A stretch of 47,527 nt of DNA, from assembly GCA_964595035.1 (NCBI GenBank), contig CAZQNW010000003.1:1-47527 (forward strand), written 5' to 3'. How positions within the stretch are numbered: the stretch's first letter is position 1; the number at the start of each line of letters is the position of its first letter. A program made the position numbers and the translations under genes. The notes below the pieces were generated by a model. It did not search any database. It was not told the DNA's origin and saw nothing but the letters and a program-made list of their open reading frames with translations. Source of the DNA: JAKASV01 sp964595035. Lineage in GTDB: Bacteria > Babelota > Babeliae > Babelales > Vermiphilaceae. Below, piece by piece: positions 23,815-33,200 of the stretch.

Positions 23815-26262
23815 ATGAAGAGAATGTTTTTGAACTGTGGTGTAGTATGTGTAGGTATTTTATTATTATGTAGCTTTTATACATCTTTAAGTAAAGTTGT
23901 TGATATTTTCAATACTTTATCGGATGTAAAGAGCTATGCTCAGACATTGCCTGAATACCCTCTTCAAGATCAGTCAGATTTAACTACCTATTCTTTTAAA
24001 AAGTTTTATGCATCAAGAGTACCCGGCTGCTTTAAAAAATTGCTGAGTTCAATAGGTATAAAAGATTTAGGGTGGAAAGAACAGAACTTTAAAAAACTGT
24101 TTGAAGAGGTAATAGAAAAACGTCGCGCTATGAAATATTCCGGTCACTTTGTCTCTATTGTCAACCCAAAACCTGAAACAAGATTTTTTATTTTGAGTGG
24201 CCTTAATGCGGCTTTCCATTCGTTTATTCGATGTTTAGATGAATTTAAGAAGCTGGGTATTATCGATGATAATTTTAAGATTCGTGACCCTCAGTGTTAC
24301 ATCGTATTTAATGGTGATATGATAACCAAGTTCTCCTATGGCTTAGATACATTGACGCTTATATTAAGAATTATGCATGAAAATCCTGAGCGGGTATATT
24401 ATATACGCGGTGTCAGCGAAGAAGCCGGTGAATGGGCAGATGATAATATAGGTGAAGAAAGTATGATACGGTTTCAACGTATGGATTGGGATGTTTTTAA
24501 TGATCTCATGATTCGTTTTGTGGATACGTTGCCATCAGCATTATATTTAGTTGCAGAGCATACGGGTAATTCGATGAACTTAGTTTGCATATGTGGACGC
24601 GATCTGGAAGCAAAATATTTTGAAGAGAAAAGGTTATCAGTTTATTTTACGAATCCTGATACATCTACTATAAATATTGATGAACAAGATGGTTTTGTAG
24701 ATAAAAAAATAAAGATAAGCTCTGTAGTGAGTACTGAATACTTTAGTCCTAACGAGTATGCACGAACAGAAGGGCTTCGTAGAGATACTCACGAAATAGG
24801 ATCAGGAGCATGGAAGCTTGTATCTGGGCCTACAAATGCGCGGCGTGTTTTTAACGGCTTTTTTTATGATGCGTTTGTTGTCTTGACTACTGCCAATACT
24901 ATACAGGATTGGACCATTACTTTGTATAGTCAGGATGTTCGTTTTATGCCTGGTATATATCCTAAGTCAATGTATAATCTGATAACCGGAAAAGAACTGA
25001 CAAATGAAACAATACGACAACGGCAATTAGAATTATTGCGTATGCAAAAAAACGATTTGAATTATGTATTACAAAATGCCTTAAAAGAATCAAAATTGTT
25101 TGATGTAGCTGAAGCATCTCAAGTCAAAGTTGATGCGGATGTGGCGCAAAAAAAGGAAATTGTCTTTGGCTCTCTTATGGATCTCTCCAGAAATCAACAG
25201 GGAATTTCGCGTCAAAGTATAGCGGGCATCAACCTTGTGTTTAACGCGGTCAACGAAAAAGGAGGAATCCATGGCAGCCGATTAAGCTTAGTTGTTTTAG
25301 ATGATGAATATGACCCCGCAAAATCACGTGTGCAGATACGTTCGCTTATGGATACGCATAAAATACATACCCTTTTGATGCCTTTGGGATCGCCAACCTT
25401 AGAAAGTTATTTGGATCTTGTTAAAGAACAGAAGGTGTGTGTTTTATTTCCTAATACAGGTTCATCTTTATTCAGAGATCCTCAGTTAAAATATCTTGTT
25501 AACTTCAGAGCATCTTATGCTCAGGAAGGGCAAGCGTTAGGTCGATATGCGCTTGAAGTATTTAAAGCAAAAAAGGTTGTTTTGTTTTATCAAGAGGATG
25601 TTGAAAGTATAGACGGAATTTTAAAATACTTTGAAAGTGTCAACTTTTCCAATTATAGCAAGATAACATATGGTGCTAAAGAGGTAACCTTTGAAAAACA
25701 AATAAGCGAGATAAACAAAATACAGCCTGATACTATTATATTTTTATCATTGCCGACGGCAACATATGAATTAATGCGACAAATGGGAGTTGAGAATTTT
25801 GCAGAAAAGAATTTATTAGGCTGGTCAGATTTGATTTCTGAAACATTTCAAAATTTTGTGCGTTCCAGAGGATTACGTATTGTATTATCAAGTATTGTTC
25901 CTAATCCATCTGAGAGTGAATTGCCTATTGTTAAAGAATATAGACAGGATGCCGATGCTAAAGGAGTTATCAAAGATGGAGATTCACTTGAGGGTTTTAT
26001 AAATGCTCGTATCGTTGTGCAGGCTCTTAAAGAAATTAAAGGGCCATTTACATGTCAAAAGTTAATAGAAAAAATTGAATCATTTAGAAATTATGATCTT
26101 GGCGGTATAACGCTTAATTTTGATCACTTATCAAGACAATTGTCATCATCAGTTTGGATTAATACAGGCAAGAAAGAATGGGAAAGAATTGAAGTTCAAC
26201 CTATTGTTTCGAGTAGAGCAAACCAAAGGACAAAGGACGCACATAAGGATAACACTTTGTAA
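23815..26262 (+). CDS. Exported fusion: pseudophosphatase-like domain plus one type I periplasmic-binding domain
   Basis: 815 residues, paralogous to the upstream protein. After a signal peptide (about 1-27) and a shared N-terminal region (EYPLQDQSDLTTY), the PPP-like domain reads ILSGLNAAFHS (about 126-136, family GDxHG lost), VFNGDMITKF (164-173, one GD kept but DRG lost) and RGVSEE (198-203, GNHE lost). One Peripla_BP_6/ANF-receptor-like domain follows (about 448-800: FGSLMDLSRN, VNEKGGIHGSRL, VVLFYQED, DSLEGFINAR). The C-terminal tail is polar and basic. Compared with its neighbour it lacks one binding domain, so the pair arose by duplication with domain gain or loss. GAGGGG precedes the ATG. 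It converges on the porin gene, with 23 bases between. The ligand is unknown. Confidence 0.77.
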   Translation: MKRMFLNCGVVCVGILLLCSFYTSLSKVVDIFNTLSDVKSYAQTLPEYPLQDQSDLTTYSFKKFYASRVPGCFKKLLSSIGIKDLGWKEQNFKKLFEEVIEKRRAMKYSGHFVSIVNPKPETRFFILSGLNAAFHSFIRCLDEFKKLGIIDDNFKIRDPQCYIVFNGDMITKFSYGLDTLTLILRIMHENPERVYYIRGVSEEAGEWADDNIGEESMIRFQRMDWDVFNDLMIRFVDTLPSALYLVAEHTGNSMNLVCICGRDLEAKYFEEKRLSVYFTNPDTSTINIDEQDGFVDKKIKISSVVSTEYFSPNEYARTEGLRRDTHEIGSGAWKLVSGPTNARRVFNGFFYDAFVVLTTANTIQDWTITLYSQDVRFMPGIYPKSMYNLITGKELTNETIRQRQLELLRMQKNDLNYVLQNALKESKLFDVAEASQVKVDADVAQKKEIVFGSLMDLSRNQQGISRQSIAGINLVFNAVNEKGGIHGSRLSLVVLDDEYDPAKSRVQIRSLMDTHKIHTLLMPLGSPTLESYLDLVKEQKVCVLFPNTGSSLFRDPQLKYLVNFRASYAQEGQALGRYALEVFKAKKVVLFYQEDVESIDGILKYFESVNFSNYSKITYGAKEVTFEKQISEINKIQPDTIIFLSLPTATYELMRQMGVENFAEKNLLGWSDLISETFQNFVRSRGLRIVLSSIVPNPSESELPIVKEYRQDADAKGVIKDGDSLEGFINARIVVQALKEIKGPFTCQKLIEKIESFRNYDLGGITLNFDHLSRQLSSSVWINTGKKEWERIEVQPIVSSRANQRTKDAHKDNTL

Positions 26263-26285
26263 ATTTTCTAATTGCTGAATTTGCG

Positions 26286-27908
26286 TTAAAACACGTAATA
26301 CGCCGCCAGTAGCGTACGTACGTTATTTACCATTTTTGTGTTGACAACACGAGCTGTTTCTGTGATGTTTCCGTAACGTGCGCCTGTAATTTCAAGTTCA
26401 CCTGCAAAGATAAATGGTTTTAGAAACCAACGAATTCGAGGTGATACGCGATAGATAAAATCGATATTTTCAAAATCATAATCATAAATAAGTCTTTCTG
26501 TTTTTCCTGTATGTGGATCTGTGATGCTTGGGATGATCTTATGAGATGCTCCGATATTTTTGCTTATGCCCATAAAAAGTCCCGGTTCAACTTCACCTTT
26601 ATATGCCATATCAACCCAGCCGTTAAGACATTGGGTATTGGTGTAGTGACGTTGATCCGTATAAGGGTCGATTGCGTCAACAGCATAGCCACTGATGAGT
26701 CCATAAGGAGATCCGTTTTGTGCATAAACAAATTTTGTGCGTAATGCTACGTGTTCCCAGTTAAATGCTGCAAAAGCCATTGTTATAAAACTCATTAAAG
26801 ATTCTGTAATGCGTATGTTTTTATTGGTAACAAGCCTTGGGACGATGCGTGTTATGTCAACACCAATTCCGCAAATATGTTGTCTGATTGAAGAAAATAA
26901 CTGAATATTTATATTCGGTAAAATTGCGTTACGCGCATATAATGTATCAATGCCATTAGGACCGTCGTAAGGAGTATTGGCATGTGAACCTGCAACAAGT
27001 ATTAATGTCATAGTATCAAATTGTTTTGTTAAGCGCACTTGAGGTTCCCGCGTGAACGGTTCTATCGGTGTCCCGCCATTAAAAGATATGGTATCGGCAT
27101 AACATTCCGGGAGTAGTAATGGATGCCAATATTGCCCCATGAGAATTGATTTGTCATCCCATTCAAAATAGATAAAAGCATGACGAATACGCATAAGGCC
27201 TAATTGCAATGCACTGCTTGCCCATGCGTCTGTTTCACATACACCATGAGAACTGGCACCAAATATGTATGGACCGGTTACTTCACCACGTAATCGTGTT
27301 TCAATTGCTAACATATCAAAGCGACCTTTAGCATTGATATTTGCACCTCCGCGATCATAATGAGGAGCACTTGGGAAAAATAAATATTGATCTTGTCTGT
27401 CTCCAATTACCTGGTATGAATCTATAAAAGCTTCATTTTTAATATATCCGGAGAAGGTGTATGAATATGGTGTACTTTCAAATGTGCGCGCTAAACGCGG
27501 GTCATTAGCAAATGCTCTAATTGATGGACTTATAAATTGTCTTGGTGATTGCATAGGGGTTAATGGGCCGGATATGAATGATTGTTGCATTGTTGATTGC
27601 GCAGCTTTTTCTTGCTGAAAAGCTCGTATTGAAGGACTTGCAAAATCAAGCGGGGCTTGTTGTGGTGTTAATGGAGTAGCTTCTGTCGTTCCTGTGGATT
27701 CAGATTTTTGTGGTGCGAGCATTTTCGGAACTGCCACAATTTCCGGTACTTCCGTTGGAAGTACTATGGGGCCGCTTGTTATCGAAGTTGGCGATCCTGA
27801 AATCGGGCACGATGTGCGCAATTTCCTGGAGGACCCGTTTATTGCTTGAATTAAAGAGTTAGTAGAAGTTATAAAAATGAGGAGCAATATATATCTTTTT
27901 GTACTCAT
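26286..27908 (-). CDS. DcaP-like outer-membrane porin
   Basis: 540 residues with a signal peptide (MSTKRYILLLIFITSTNSLIQA). A Pro/Ser/Thr-rich segment follows to about 140, with two copies of a PLTPxQxPxxFxSPSIRAF unit (79-97 and 115-133). The rest is a long beta-strand-rich region ending in aromatic residues (AAYYVF, terminal Phe) as outer-membrane barrels do. The barrel start SGYIKNEAFIDSYQ and GQYWHPL segments resemble DcaP-like porins, which let small solutes cross the outer membrane. The linker could reach toward peptidoglycan, but no known anchor motif is seen. It lies downstream of bamA on the same strand with 52 bases between, which fits an envelope operon. Confidence 0.72.
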   Translation of the reverse strand: MSTKRYILLLIFITSTNSLIQAINGSSRKLRTSCPISGSPTSITSGPIVLPTEVPEIVAVPKMLAPQKSESTGTTEATPLTPQQAPLDFASPSIRAFQQEKAAQSTMQQSFISGPLTPMQSPRQFISPSIRAFANDPRLARTFESTPYSYTFSGYIKNEAFIDSYQVIGDRQDQYLFFPSAPHYDRGGANINAKGRFDMLAIETRLRGEVTGPYIFGASSHGVCETDAWASSALQLGLMRIRHAFIYFEWDDKSILMGQYWHPLLLPECYADTISFNGGTPIEPFTREPQVRLTKQFDTMTLILVAGSHANTPYDGPNGIDTLYARNAILPNINIQLFSSIRQHICGIGVDITRIVPRLVTNKNIRITESLMSFITMAFAAFNWEHVALRTKFVYAQNGSPYGLISGYAVDAIDPYTDQRHYTNTQCLNGWVDMAYKGEVEPGLFMGISKNIGASHKIIPSITDPHTGKTERLIYDYDFENIDFIYRVSPRIRWFLKPFIFAGELEITGARYGNITETARVVNTKMVNNVRTLLAAYYVF

Positions 27909-27960
27909 GCTTTTTTTACTTTCTCCAACAAAATCATATTGTTATACGCGCTTATTTTTG

Positions 27961-30456
27961 TTACCAATCATATGCCATTCCAAAATGTACTTCGTAAGGT
28001 TTTTCATCTTTTCTGGCATCGAGTTTAAAGCCTACGTCTATACGTACAGGAACAGGGTTGTAGAGTCTGATACCAAAACCAACCGCGTGGCGATAATCAA
28101 AATTATTGTTTCTGATGAATATTTCCGGCGTTGTGCGAACATAAGGATTATCCCAACCTGTACCACCGTCATAAAAGAATACACCTTTTAAATTGAAGTC
28201 AGGCGTTATAGGAAACAGTAACTCAGCGTTCCAGAAGAATGCTTTACTTCCACCTATAGGATCTCCTGAACCGTTGACAAAGAATTGTGGGCCGATTTGT
28301 CCGAATAAGAATCCGCGAACGCTTGCGGGACCGCCGATATTAAAGAGCTCGCGATATGGAATGACATTATTGCGGAATCTTCCGGCAACGCCAATAAAAC
28401 TGTGTAAATGTAGAACCAGATCATATTCATTTATAAGCGGAGTGAACCAGTTAAAATCAAGATCGAACTTGTTAAAACCTATGCATCCTCCAAATGCTGG
28501 TACAGCAAGCTGTGCTCGGAATAACCATGTATGCCCTCGGCTCGGATGTGTTGGGTGATTTTTTGTATCCTGTCCCATATTTGCTGTAAGCCATACATAT
28601 TTGCCGGGTTTAAATAACTGATCAAGAATGTTTCCATATATTTCATTTATGTAAGTTGCTTCGGCCCTATCTACAGCGGTAATATTGGGCTTTGCAGGTT
28701 GAGGGTAACGAATACTGTCAATGCCAACATTAAAGCGAATGAAAATATCACTGAGTAGTCTAAAGCTATGCATATTAGTTACAAATCCTAACGTGCCATT
28801 TGCACCGGCATCCCGTTCATTTACGGGCGATAGCGTATGATTGAATCCATCATAACTCAGACTTCTGTAGTATGCATCAAGTTTACCAAAAAGCGGTTCA
28901 TCAAAGAGCCATGGATCGGCTAAACTGAACAGGAATGACCGTTCATCTTTGCTGAATCGTGCTGATGCGTTTAATTGAATACCGCTACCAAACAAGTTAC
29001 GGTCAGATATCGCAGCTTCAGCAGATATACCGGCAATAGGTGATTTAATATCACGTTCTTGGCCGCCCATGCCTAATTTTATGTGAGCGTTCCCTGTAGG
29101 TGCTTCTTTTAAGAGTAAATCAAGGTCAGCTTTATCTTCTGATAAGCGTGTTGTCTTCCAGTTAACACCTTCTTTTTGATCAAAATAACCAAGTGCCTCA
29201 ATACGGTTTTTTGAATCTTCCATAGCATAATTTGTTATGGGCGCTCCCTCGACTAAGGTAATGTTGCGCCTGATAACTTTATCTTTTGTTTTTTTGTTGC
29301 CTTTTATAGTTATTTTATTGAGTGTTACCTTTTGACCAATATCAGAATTAAAGCATACTGAGACGGTATGCGTTTCGTCATCAGGAATAATTGAAGGATC
29401 TATGTGTGCGTAAATATAGCCGCGATTGCCCCAGATCGTTTCAAGTGCTTGTATGCTGTTCGTGATATTTTCACGTGAATATAATTGTCCTGGTCTTATA
29501 GGTAATGCGCTTAACAATTGTTCTTCGGTAAGAATATCATTACCAGGTGCTTTAATATCTTTAATGAAATATTGTTCACCTTCTTGAATTTCATAAACGA
29601 TAGTGAGTTGTCCTGTGTGCATATCCGTTTGAACATCAATATCAACAACTTTGGCATTTAAAAATCCATTGTTTTGATACAAAAGTTCCAGGAAGTGCCT
29701 GTCAGCTTCAAGACGATCAGGAATAAATGTTCCTGATTTATCGATGATACTTAATATCCATTCTTCACGGGTCATAATTGTGCTGGCAAGCTTTTTACTG
29801 CTTATGTGATGATTACCTTTGAATATAATGCGCTTGATCATCGATTTTTTATATTCTTTTATATTAAATACAGCGGTTGCAGTTCCATCCTCGTTAATAT
29901 TGAGTTCGGGTGTTATGTCAACTTTGTGATAACCTTTTTCGATATACATCTGCCTGATAGTCTGCGCATATTTATACAATTCATCTTTTTCAATTGCCGG
30001 AATATCATCGAAATTAATTTTTTTGTTAATATCTTCAGCAGAGATAGAGCTGTTGCCTGAATATAAGACTTTCTTGAGTGGCCATTTTTCTTCTACAACT
30101 ACATAGAGGTCTATATGCTGATCATCAATTAATTTTCCTTTGATAATGATGTTTCTTAACCGTTTGAGTTCATTGTAAAGATTGCGAATAGCAGAGCCTG
30201 TTTTGAGAACATTAAATTCTTCGCCCGGTTTAAAAGGAATACAATGCAATATTGCAAATGCGGGTATATGTTTATTCCCTTGAACAATAATGTTGCGGAT
30301 AATTTTGGGTGAATCTTTTAACGATGAGATGATATTTTGTTTAAGACTGGTCTCTTCTTCTGCGCAGTGCGTATGTGTCATAGTCAAAGGTAATGCTACA
30401 GACAATAACAATAGCATTGTGCGCTTTGTGTACCAAGTATTAGGTGAAGATTTCAT
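27961..30456 (-). CDS. bamA: Outer-membrane protein assembly factor BamA (Omp85)
   Basis: 831 residues: a signal peptide (TKRTMLLLLSVALPLTM), about five POTRA repeats (about 50-450; for example IVQGNKHIP, YSGNSSIS, FKGNHHIS, ITIKGNKKTKDKVIRRN) and a C-terminal Omp85 barrel ending in Trp. The diagnostic loop-6 motif VRGF lies near 713 (GGPASVRGFLFG). BamA folds and inserts beta-barrel proteins into the outer membrane, so the cell is diderm. I start it at the ATG at 30456, preceded by CAGGAGAG at correct spacing. An ATG ten codons upstream (30486) lacks such a site and would put extra polar residues before the signal peptide. The porin gene downstream may be in the same transcript. Divergent from cysS. 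Confidence 0.93.
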   Translation of the reverse strand: MKSSPNTWYTKRTMLLLLSVALPLTMTHTHCAEEETSLKQNIISSLKDSPKIIRNIIVQGNKHIPAFAILHCIPFKPGEEFNVLKTGSAIRNLYNELKRLRNIIIKGKLIDDQHIDLYVVVEEKWPLKKVLYSGNSSISAEDINKKINFDDIPAIEKDELYKYAQTIRQMYIEKGYHKVDITPELNINEDGTATAVFNIKEYKKSMIKRIIFKGNHHISSKKLASTIMTREEWILSIIDKSGTFIPDRLEADRHFLELLYQNNGFLNAKVVDIDVQTDMHTGQLTIVYEIQEGEQYFIKDIKAPGNDILTEEQLLSALPIRPGQLYSRENITNSIQALETIWGNRGYIYAHIDPSIIPDDETHTVSVCFNSDIGQKVTLNKITIKGNKKTKDKVIRRNITLVEGAPITNYAMEDSKNRIEALGYFDQKEGVNWKTTRLSEDKADLDLLLKEAPTGNAHIKLGMGGQERDIKSPIAGISAEAAISDRNLFGSGIQLNASARFSKDERSFLFSLADPWLFDEPLFGKLDAYYRSLSYDGFNHTLSPVNERDAGANGTLGFVTNMHSFRLLSDIFIRFNVGIDSIRYPQPAKPNITAVDRAEATYINEIYGNILDQLFKPGKYVWLTANMGQDTKNHPTHPSRGHTWLFRAQLAVPAFGGCIGFNKFDLDFNWFTPLINEYDLVLHLHSFIGVAGRFRNNVIPYRELFNIGGPASVRGFLFGQIGPQFFVNGSGDPIGGSKAFFWNAELLFPITPDFNLKGVFFYDGGTGWDNPYVRTTPEIFIRNNNFDYRHAVGFGIRLYNPVPVRIDVGFKLDARKDEKPYEVHFGMAYDW

Positions 30457-30664
30457 GCAAAGCTCTCCTGGGCTTTTTCGTGCCATAACTTCTCGCTTTC
30501 ACTCGTCAGTAACGATACGGATATCATACTCTATGTTTTTGAAATTGACTAGTGTAATACTTAAGGATGATAATGAGCATGTAATAATCTTGCCCGATTC
30601 TCATTGTTCATGGTACAATGGCCTAAATAATTGAGTATTCTGCTCTTTAGAATAAAGGTTTTAT

Positions 30665-31956
30665 ATGCTGAAATTAACTAATACACTTTCGGGCAAAAAA
30701 GAAAAATTCATATCATTAGTACCTCATAAAGTAAGCATGTATGTCTGTGGAATTACACCTTATGATAACGCACATGTTGGGCATGGTCGTGTGTATGTAT
30801 CCTTTGATATCTTGTATAGATTGTTACAGAGCCTGCATTATGATGTTGTGTATTGTCGTAATTTGACTGACATAGATGACAAAATTCTCAAAAAAGCCTT
30901 AGATAGTTTTGGTAATAAAATGCGCTATGCAGATGTTACCGGTCCTGTTATTGATAACTATCATCATGATATGCAAGCGCTTAATTGTTTGCCGCCCGAT
31001 TTTGAACCTCGTGTAACAGACAATATTGATATTATTATAGATTTTGTGCAAAAACTTATCGCGGCAGGCAAAGCATACACGTCAAACGGAGACGTATATT
31101 TTAGAGTCAGAGAATTTTCTGATTATGGAAAATTATCAAAACATAAGCTTGAAGATTTGCGTGCCGGAGCTCGCGTCGACGTAAGTGAAAAGAAAGAAGA
31201 TCCGTTAGATTTTGCATTATGGAAAGCCGAACCGGAAGGTGAGTTTTGGAAGAGCCCATGGGGCTGGGGTAGACCGGGATGGCATATTGAATGTTCCGCT
31301 ATGGCTGGAAAATATTTAGGATCAGAAATTGATATTCATGCCGGTGGGTTGGATTTAATTTTTCCTCATCATGAAAATGAGATTGCGCAAACTGAATCAT
31401 TAACCGGTAAACCATTTGCCAGATATTGGTTGCATAACGGTTTTGTAATGATTAATCATGAAAAGATGTCAAAATCATTAGGAAATTTTTTTACATTACG
31501 TGATATTTTCAAACAATTTGATCCGATGGTTGTACGTTACTATTTTATTACCCATCAGTATAAAGCACCGCTGGATTTCTCTTTCCAAGATATGATGGTA
31601 GCGCAAAAAAGTTATCAGCGTTTAATACGTTTGCTTGATTCGGTTCAATGTGATGAAGAAGCACCGCTTTATTATGATGTGCTCAAAACAGATATTGCAA
31701 AGCGTATGATGAATTTTTTACTTGATGATATGAACACACCAGGCATGCTTGGCGTTCTTTTCGAATCGTTAGATATGCTTAAAGATGATAAAAATATCTT
31801 GTGTGAAGCAAAATTGATTTTGCAAAAAATTCTTGGGCTTACCTGTAGACAATTACCGGAGGAAGAAACCGTCTTGACTCCTGAAATTCAGCAACTGATT
31901 GCCGAGCGCGAAGATGCACGTGCCGTAAAAGATTGGGCGCGGGCTGATGCTATTCG
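30665..31956 (+). CDS. cysS: Cysteinyl-tRNA synthetase, 3' end in assembly gap
   Basis: About 430 residues are present before the gap, compared with roughly 460 in the family. Class I signatures are the HIGH-like AHVGHGR with the preceding YVCGITPYDNAH, the zinc-site segment around GWHIECSAM and HHENEIAQ, and KMSKSLGN. The enzyme charges tRNA-Cys in the cytoplasm. The visible part stops inside the C-terminal AREDARAVKDW-type helix (here EREDARAVKDWARADAI), typically 20-30 residues before the stop. The few codons that appear to continue the frame beyond the gap belong to the opposite-strand thioredoxin gene and are not part of cysS. Divergent from bamA. Confidence 0.93.
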
Positions 31957-32056
31957 NNNNNNNNNNNNNNNNNNNNNNNNNNNNNNNNNNNNNNNNNNNN
32001 NNNNNNNNNNNNNNNNNNNNNNNNNNNNNNNNNNNNNNNNNNNNNNNNNNNNNNNN
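31957..32056. other. Assembly gap (100 N) hiding two convergent gene ends
   Basis: Exactly 100 N. Both the cysS 3' end (about 65-90 bases by family length) and the thioredoxin 3' end (about 100 bases) should lie inside, so the real gap is probably longer than 100 bases unless the genes overlap. Confidence 0.95.
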
Positions 32057-32283
32057 AATGTAGGGATAGATGTTACACCATATTGAATTGAAAGTTCACG
32101 TGCGTCATCTACATTCAATTGCGCGAACTTGTACTTTCCAGCAAGTTCCTTTGAAAGTTCCTCATAAATAGGAGCCATTTGTTGGCAAGGGCCACACCAT
32201 GTTGCATGTACTTTGATTACAACTGGCAACGTTGATTTTGAAATTTCTTGTTCAGCATTCTGCTTTGTAATTGTAACAACCAT
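32057..32283 (-). CDS. trxA: Cytoplasmic thioredoxin, 3' end in assembly gap
   Basis: The first 75 residues of a classical thioredoxin are present: VVIKVHATWCGPCQQMAPIY with C30/C33, then FAQLNVDDARELSIQYGV, and TSIPT with the cis-proline at the gap edge. About 30 C-terminal residues are missing, which the family places after the cis-proline. No signal peptide is present, so this is the cytoplasmic reductant. Histidine (VHATWC) takes the place of the usual D/F before A-x-WC. AAAGGAAC precedes the ATG. It faces cysS tail to tail across the gap. Confidence 0.88.
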
Positions 32284-32488
32284 ATGGTTCCTTTATGTAA
32301 AAAGATGAATGTATATGTGTATATGTGAATGTATAATTAAACTAGTCTCTTATTATGTTTACTAAACCTTGCGGATGGATGCAAGAAATAAATAAATCAG
32401 CATAAAAATGTTGCAGTGTTATAGCTAAGATTATTAGGCTAGTTGAGTAGCATAGGTCATTGGTCAGTTTGTGTAAAAGGGAGATGCG

Positions 32489-33178
32489 ATGGAGTATTCG
32501 GCGCAATCGCTACATGAAAAACTTACGAGTTTTATGTATAGGGTGTATGGCTTGATGGGTATAGCTTTTTCATGTACCGCGGTAACGGCATATTATATAG
32601 CACAACATCCGGCATTATATAAGCCACTTATGAAGAGTCCCGGTATTTTTTTTATTGTGTTGTTGGCGCAATTTGCTTTGGTTATTTCTATAACACTTCT
32701 TATGCCTAAATTGAATAATGCATTAGCGACTTTATTATTTTTTGTTTACGCAGTATCAATGGGTGTAACAAGTTCTGTTGTATTTTTAGTGTATGACATG
32801 ACCTCAATTTATATAGCATTTTTTGTTTCCGCGGGCATGTTTATTGCAATGGCTCTTTATGGATATTTTACACGCACAGACTTGTCGAGTGTAGGTAACA
32901 TGATCCTCATGCTCTTTGTAGGTCTTATGATTGGTTTACTTGTTAATTTGTTTTTAAAGAGTGACCGCTTTGATATTATATTATCGGCTCTAGGAGTTAT
33001 CATTTTTACCGCGCTCACCGCATATGATACACAGCGGGTTAAATATATTGGGCGCCTTATGATTGTTGAAGGGCAATCTGCGGGGAAAGTAGCAATTTTT
33101 GGTGCATTAACTCTCTATCTCGATTTTATTAACCTGTTCTTATATATGCTTAACTTAACCGGACGTAGAAAAGACTAA
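32489..33178 (+). CDS. Bax inhibitor-1/YccA family membrane protein
   Basis: 229 residues with about seven transmembrane helices and the BI-1 (UPF0005) signatures: the N-terminal MYRVYGLMGIAFSCTAVTAY segment, FTALTAYDTQRVK in the last third, and the C-terminal LTLYLDFINLFLYMLNL. Bacterial members (YbhL, YccA, BsYetJ) are inner-membrane proteins. YetJ is a pH-sensitive Ca2+ leak channel and YccA modulates FtsH. A strong Shine-Dalgarno (AAGGGAG) precedes the ATG. The Cache-repeat gene follows after 22 bases, so they are probably one operon. Confidence 0.9.
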   Translation: MEYSAQSLHEKLTSFMYRVYGLMGIAFSCTAVTAYYIAQHPALYKPLMKSPGIFFIVLLAQFALVISITLLMPKLNNALATLLFFVYAVSMGVTSSVVFLVYDMTSIYIAFFVSAGMFIAMALYGYFTRTDLSSVGNMILMLFVGLMIGLLVNLFLKSDRFDIILSALGVIIFTALTAYDTQRVKYIGRLMIVEGQSAGKVAIFGALTLYLDFINLFLYMLNLTGRRKD

Positions 33179-33200
33179 TTTTTTATTAAAGGGGAAAGCT

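Noticed and set aside
31888..32086. Apparent cysS C-terminus after the gap (NVGIDVTPY) and apparent thioredoxin tail on the other strand
   Set aside because: Both are antisense readings of the opposite gene through an N run of arbitrary length.
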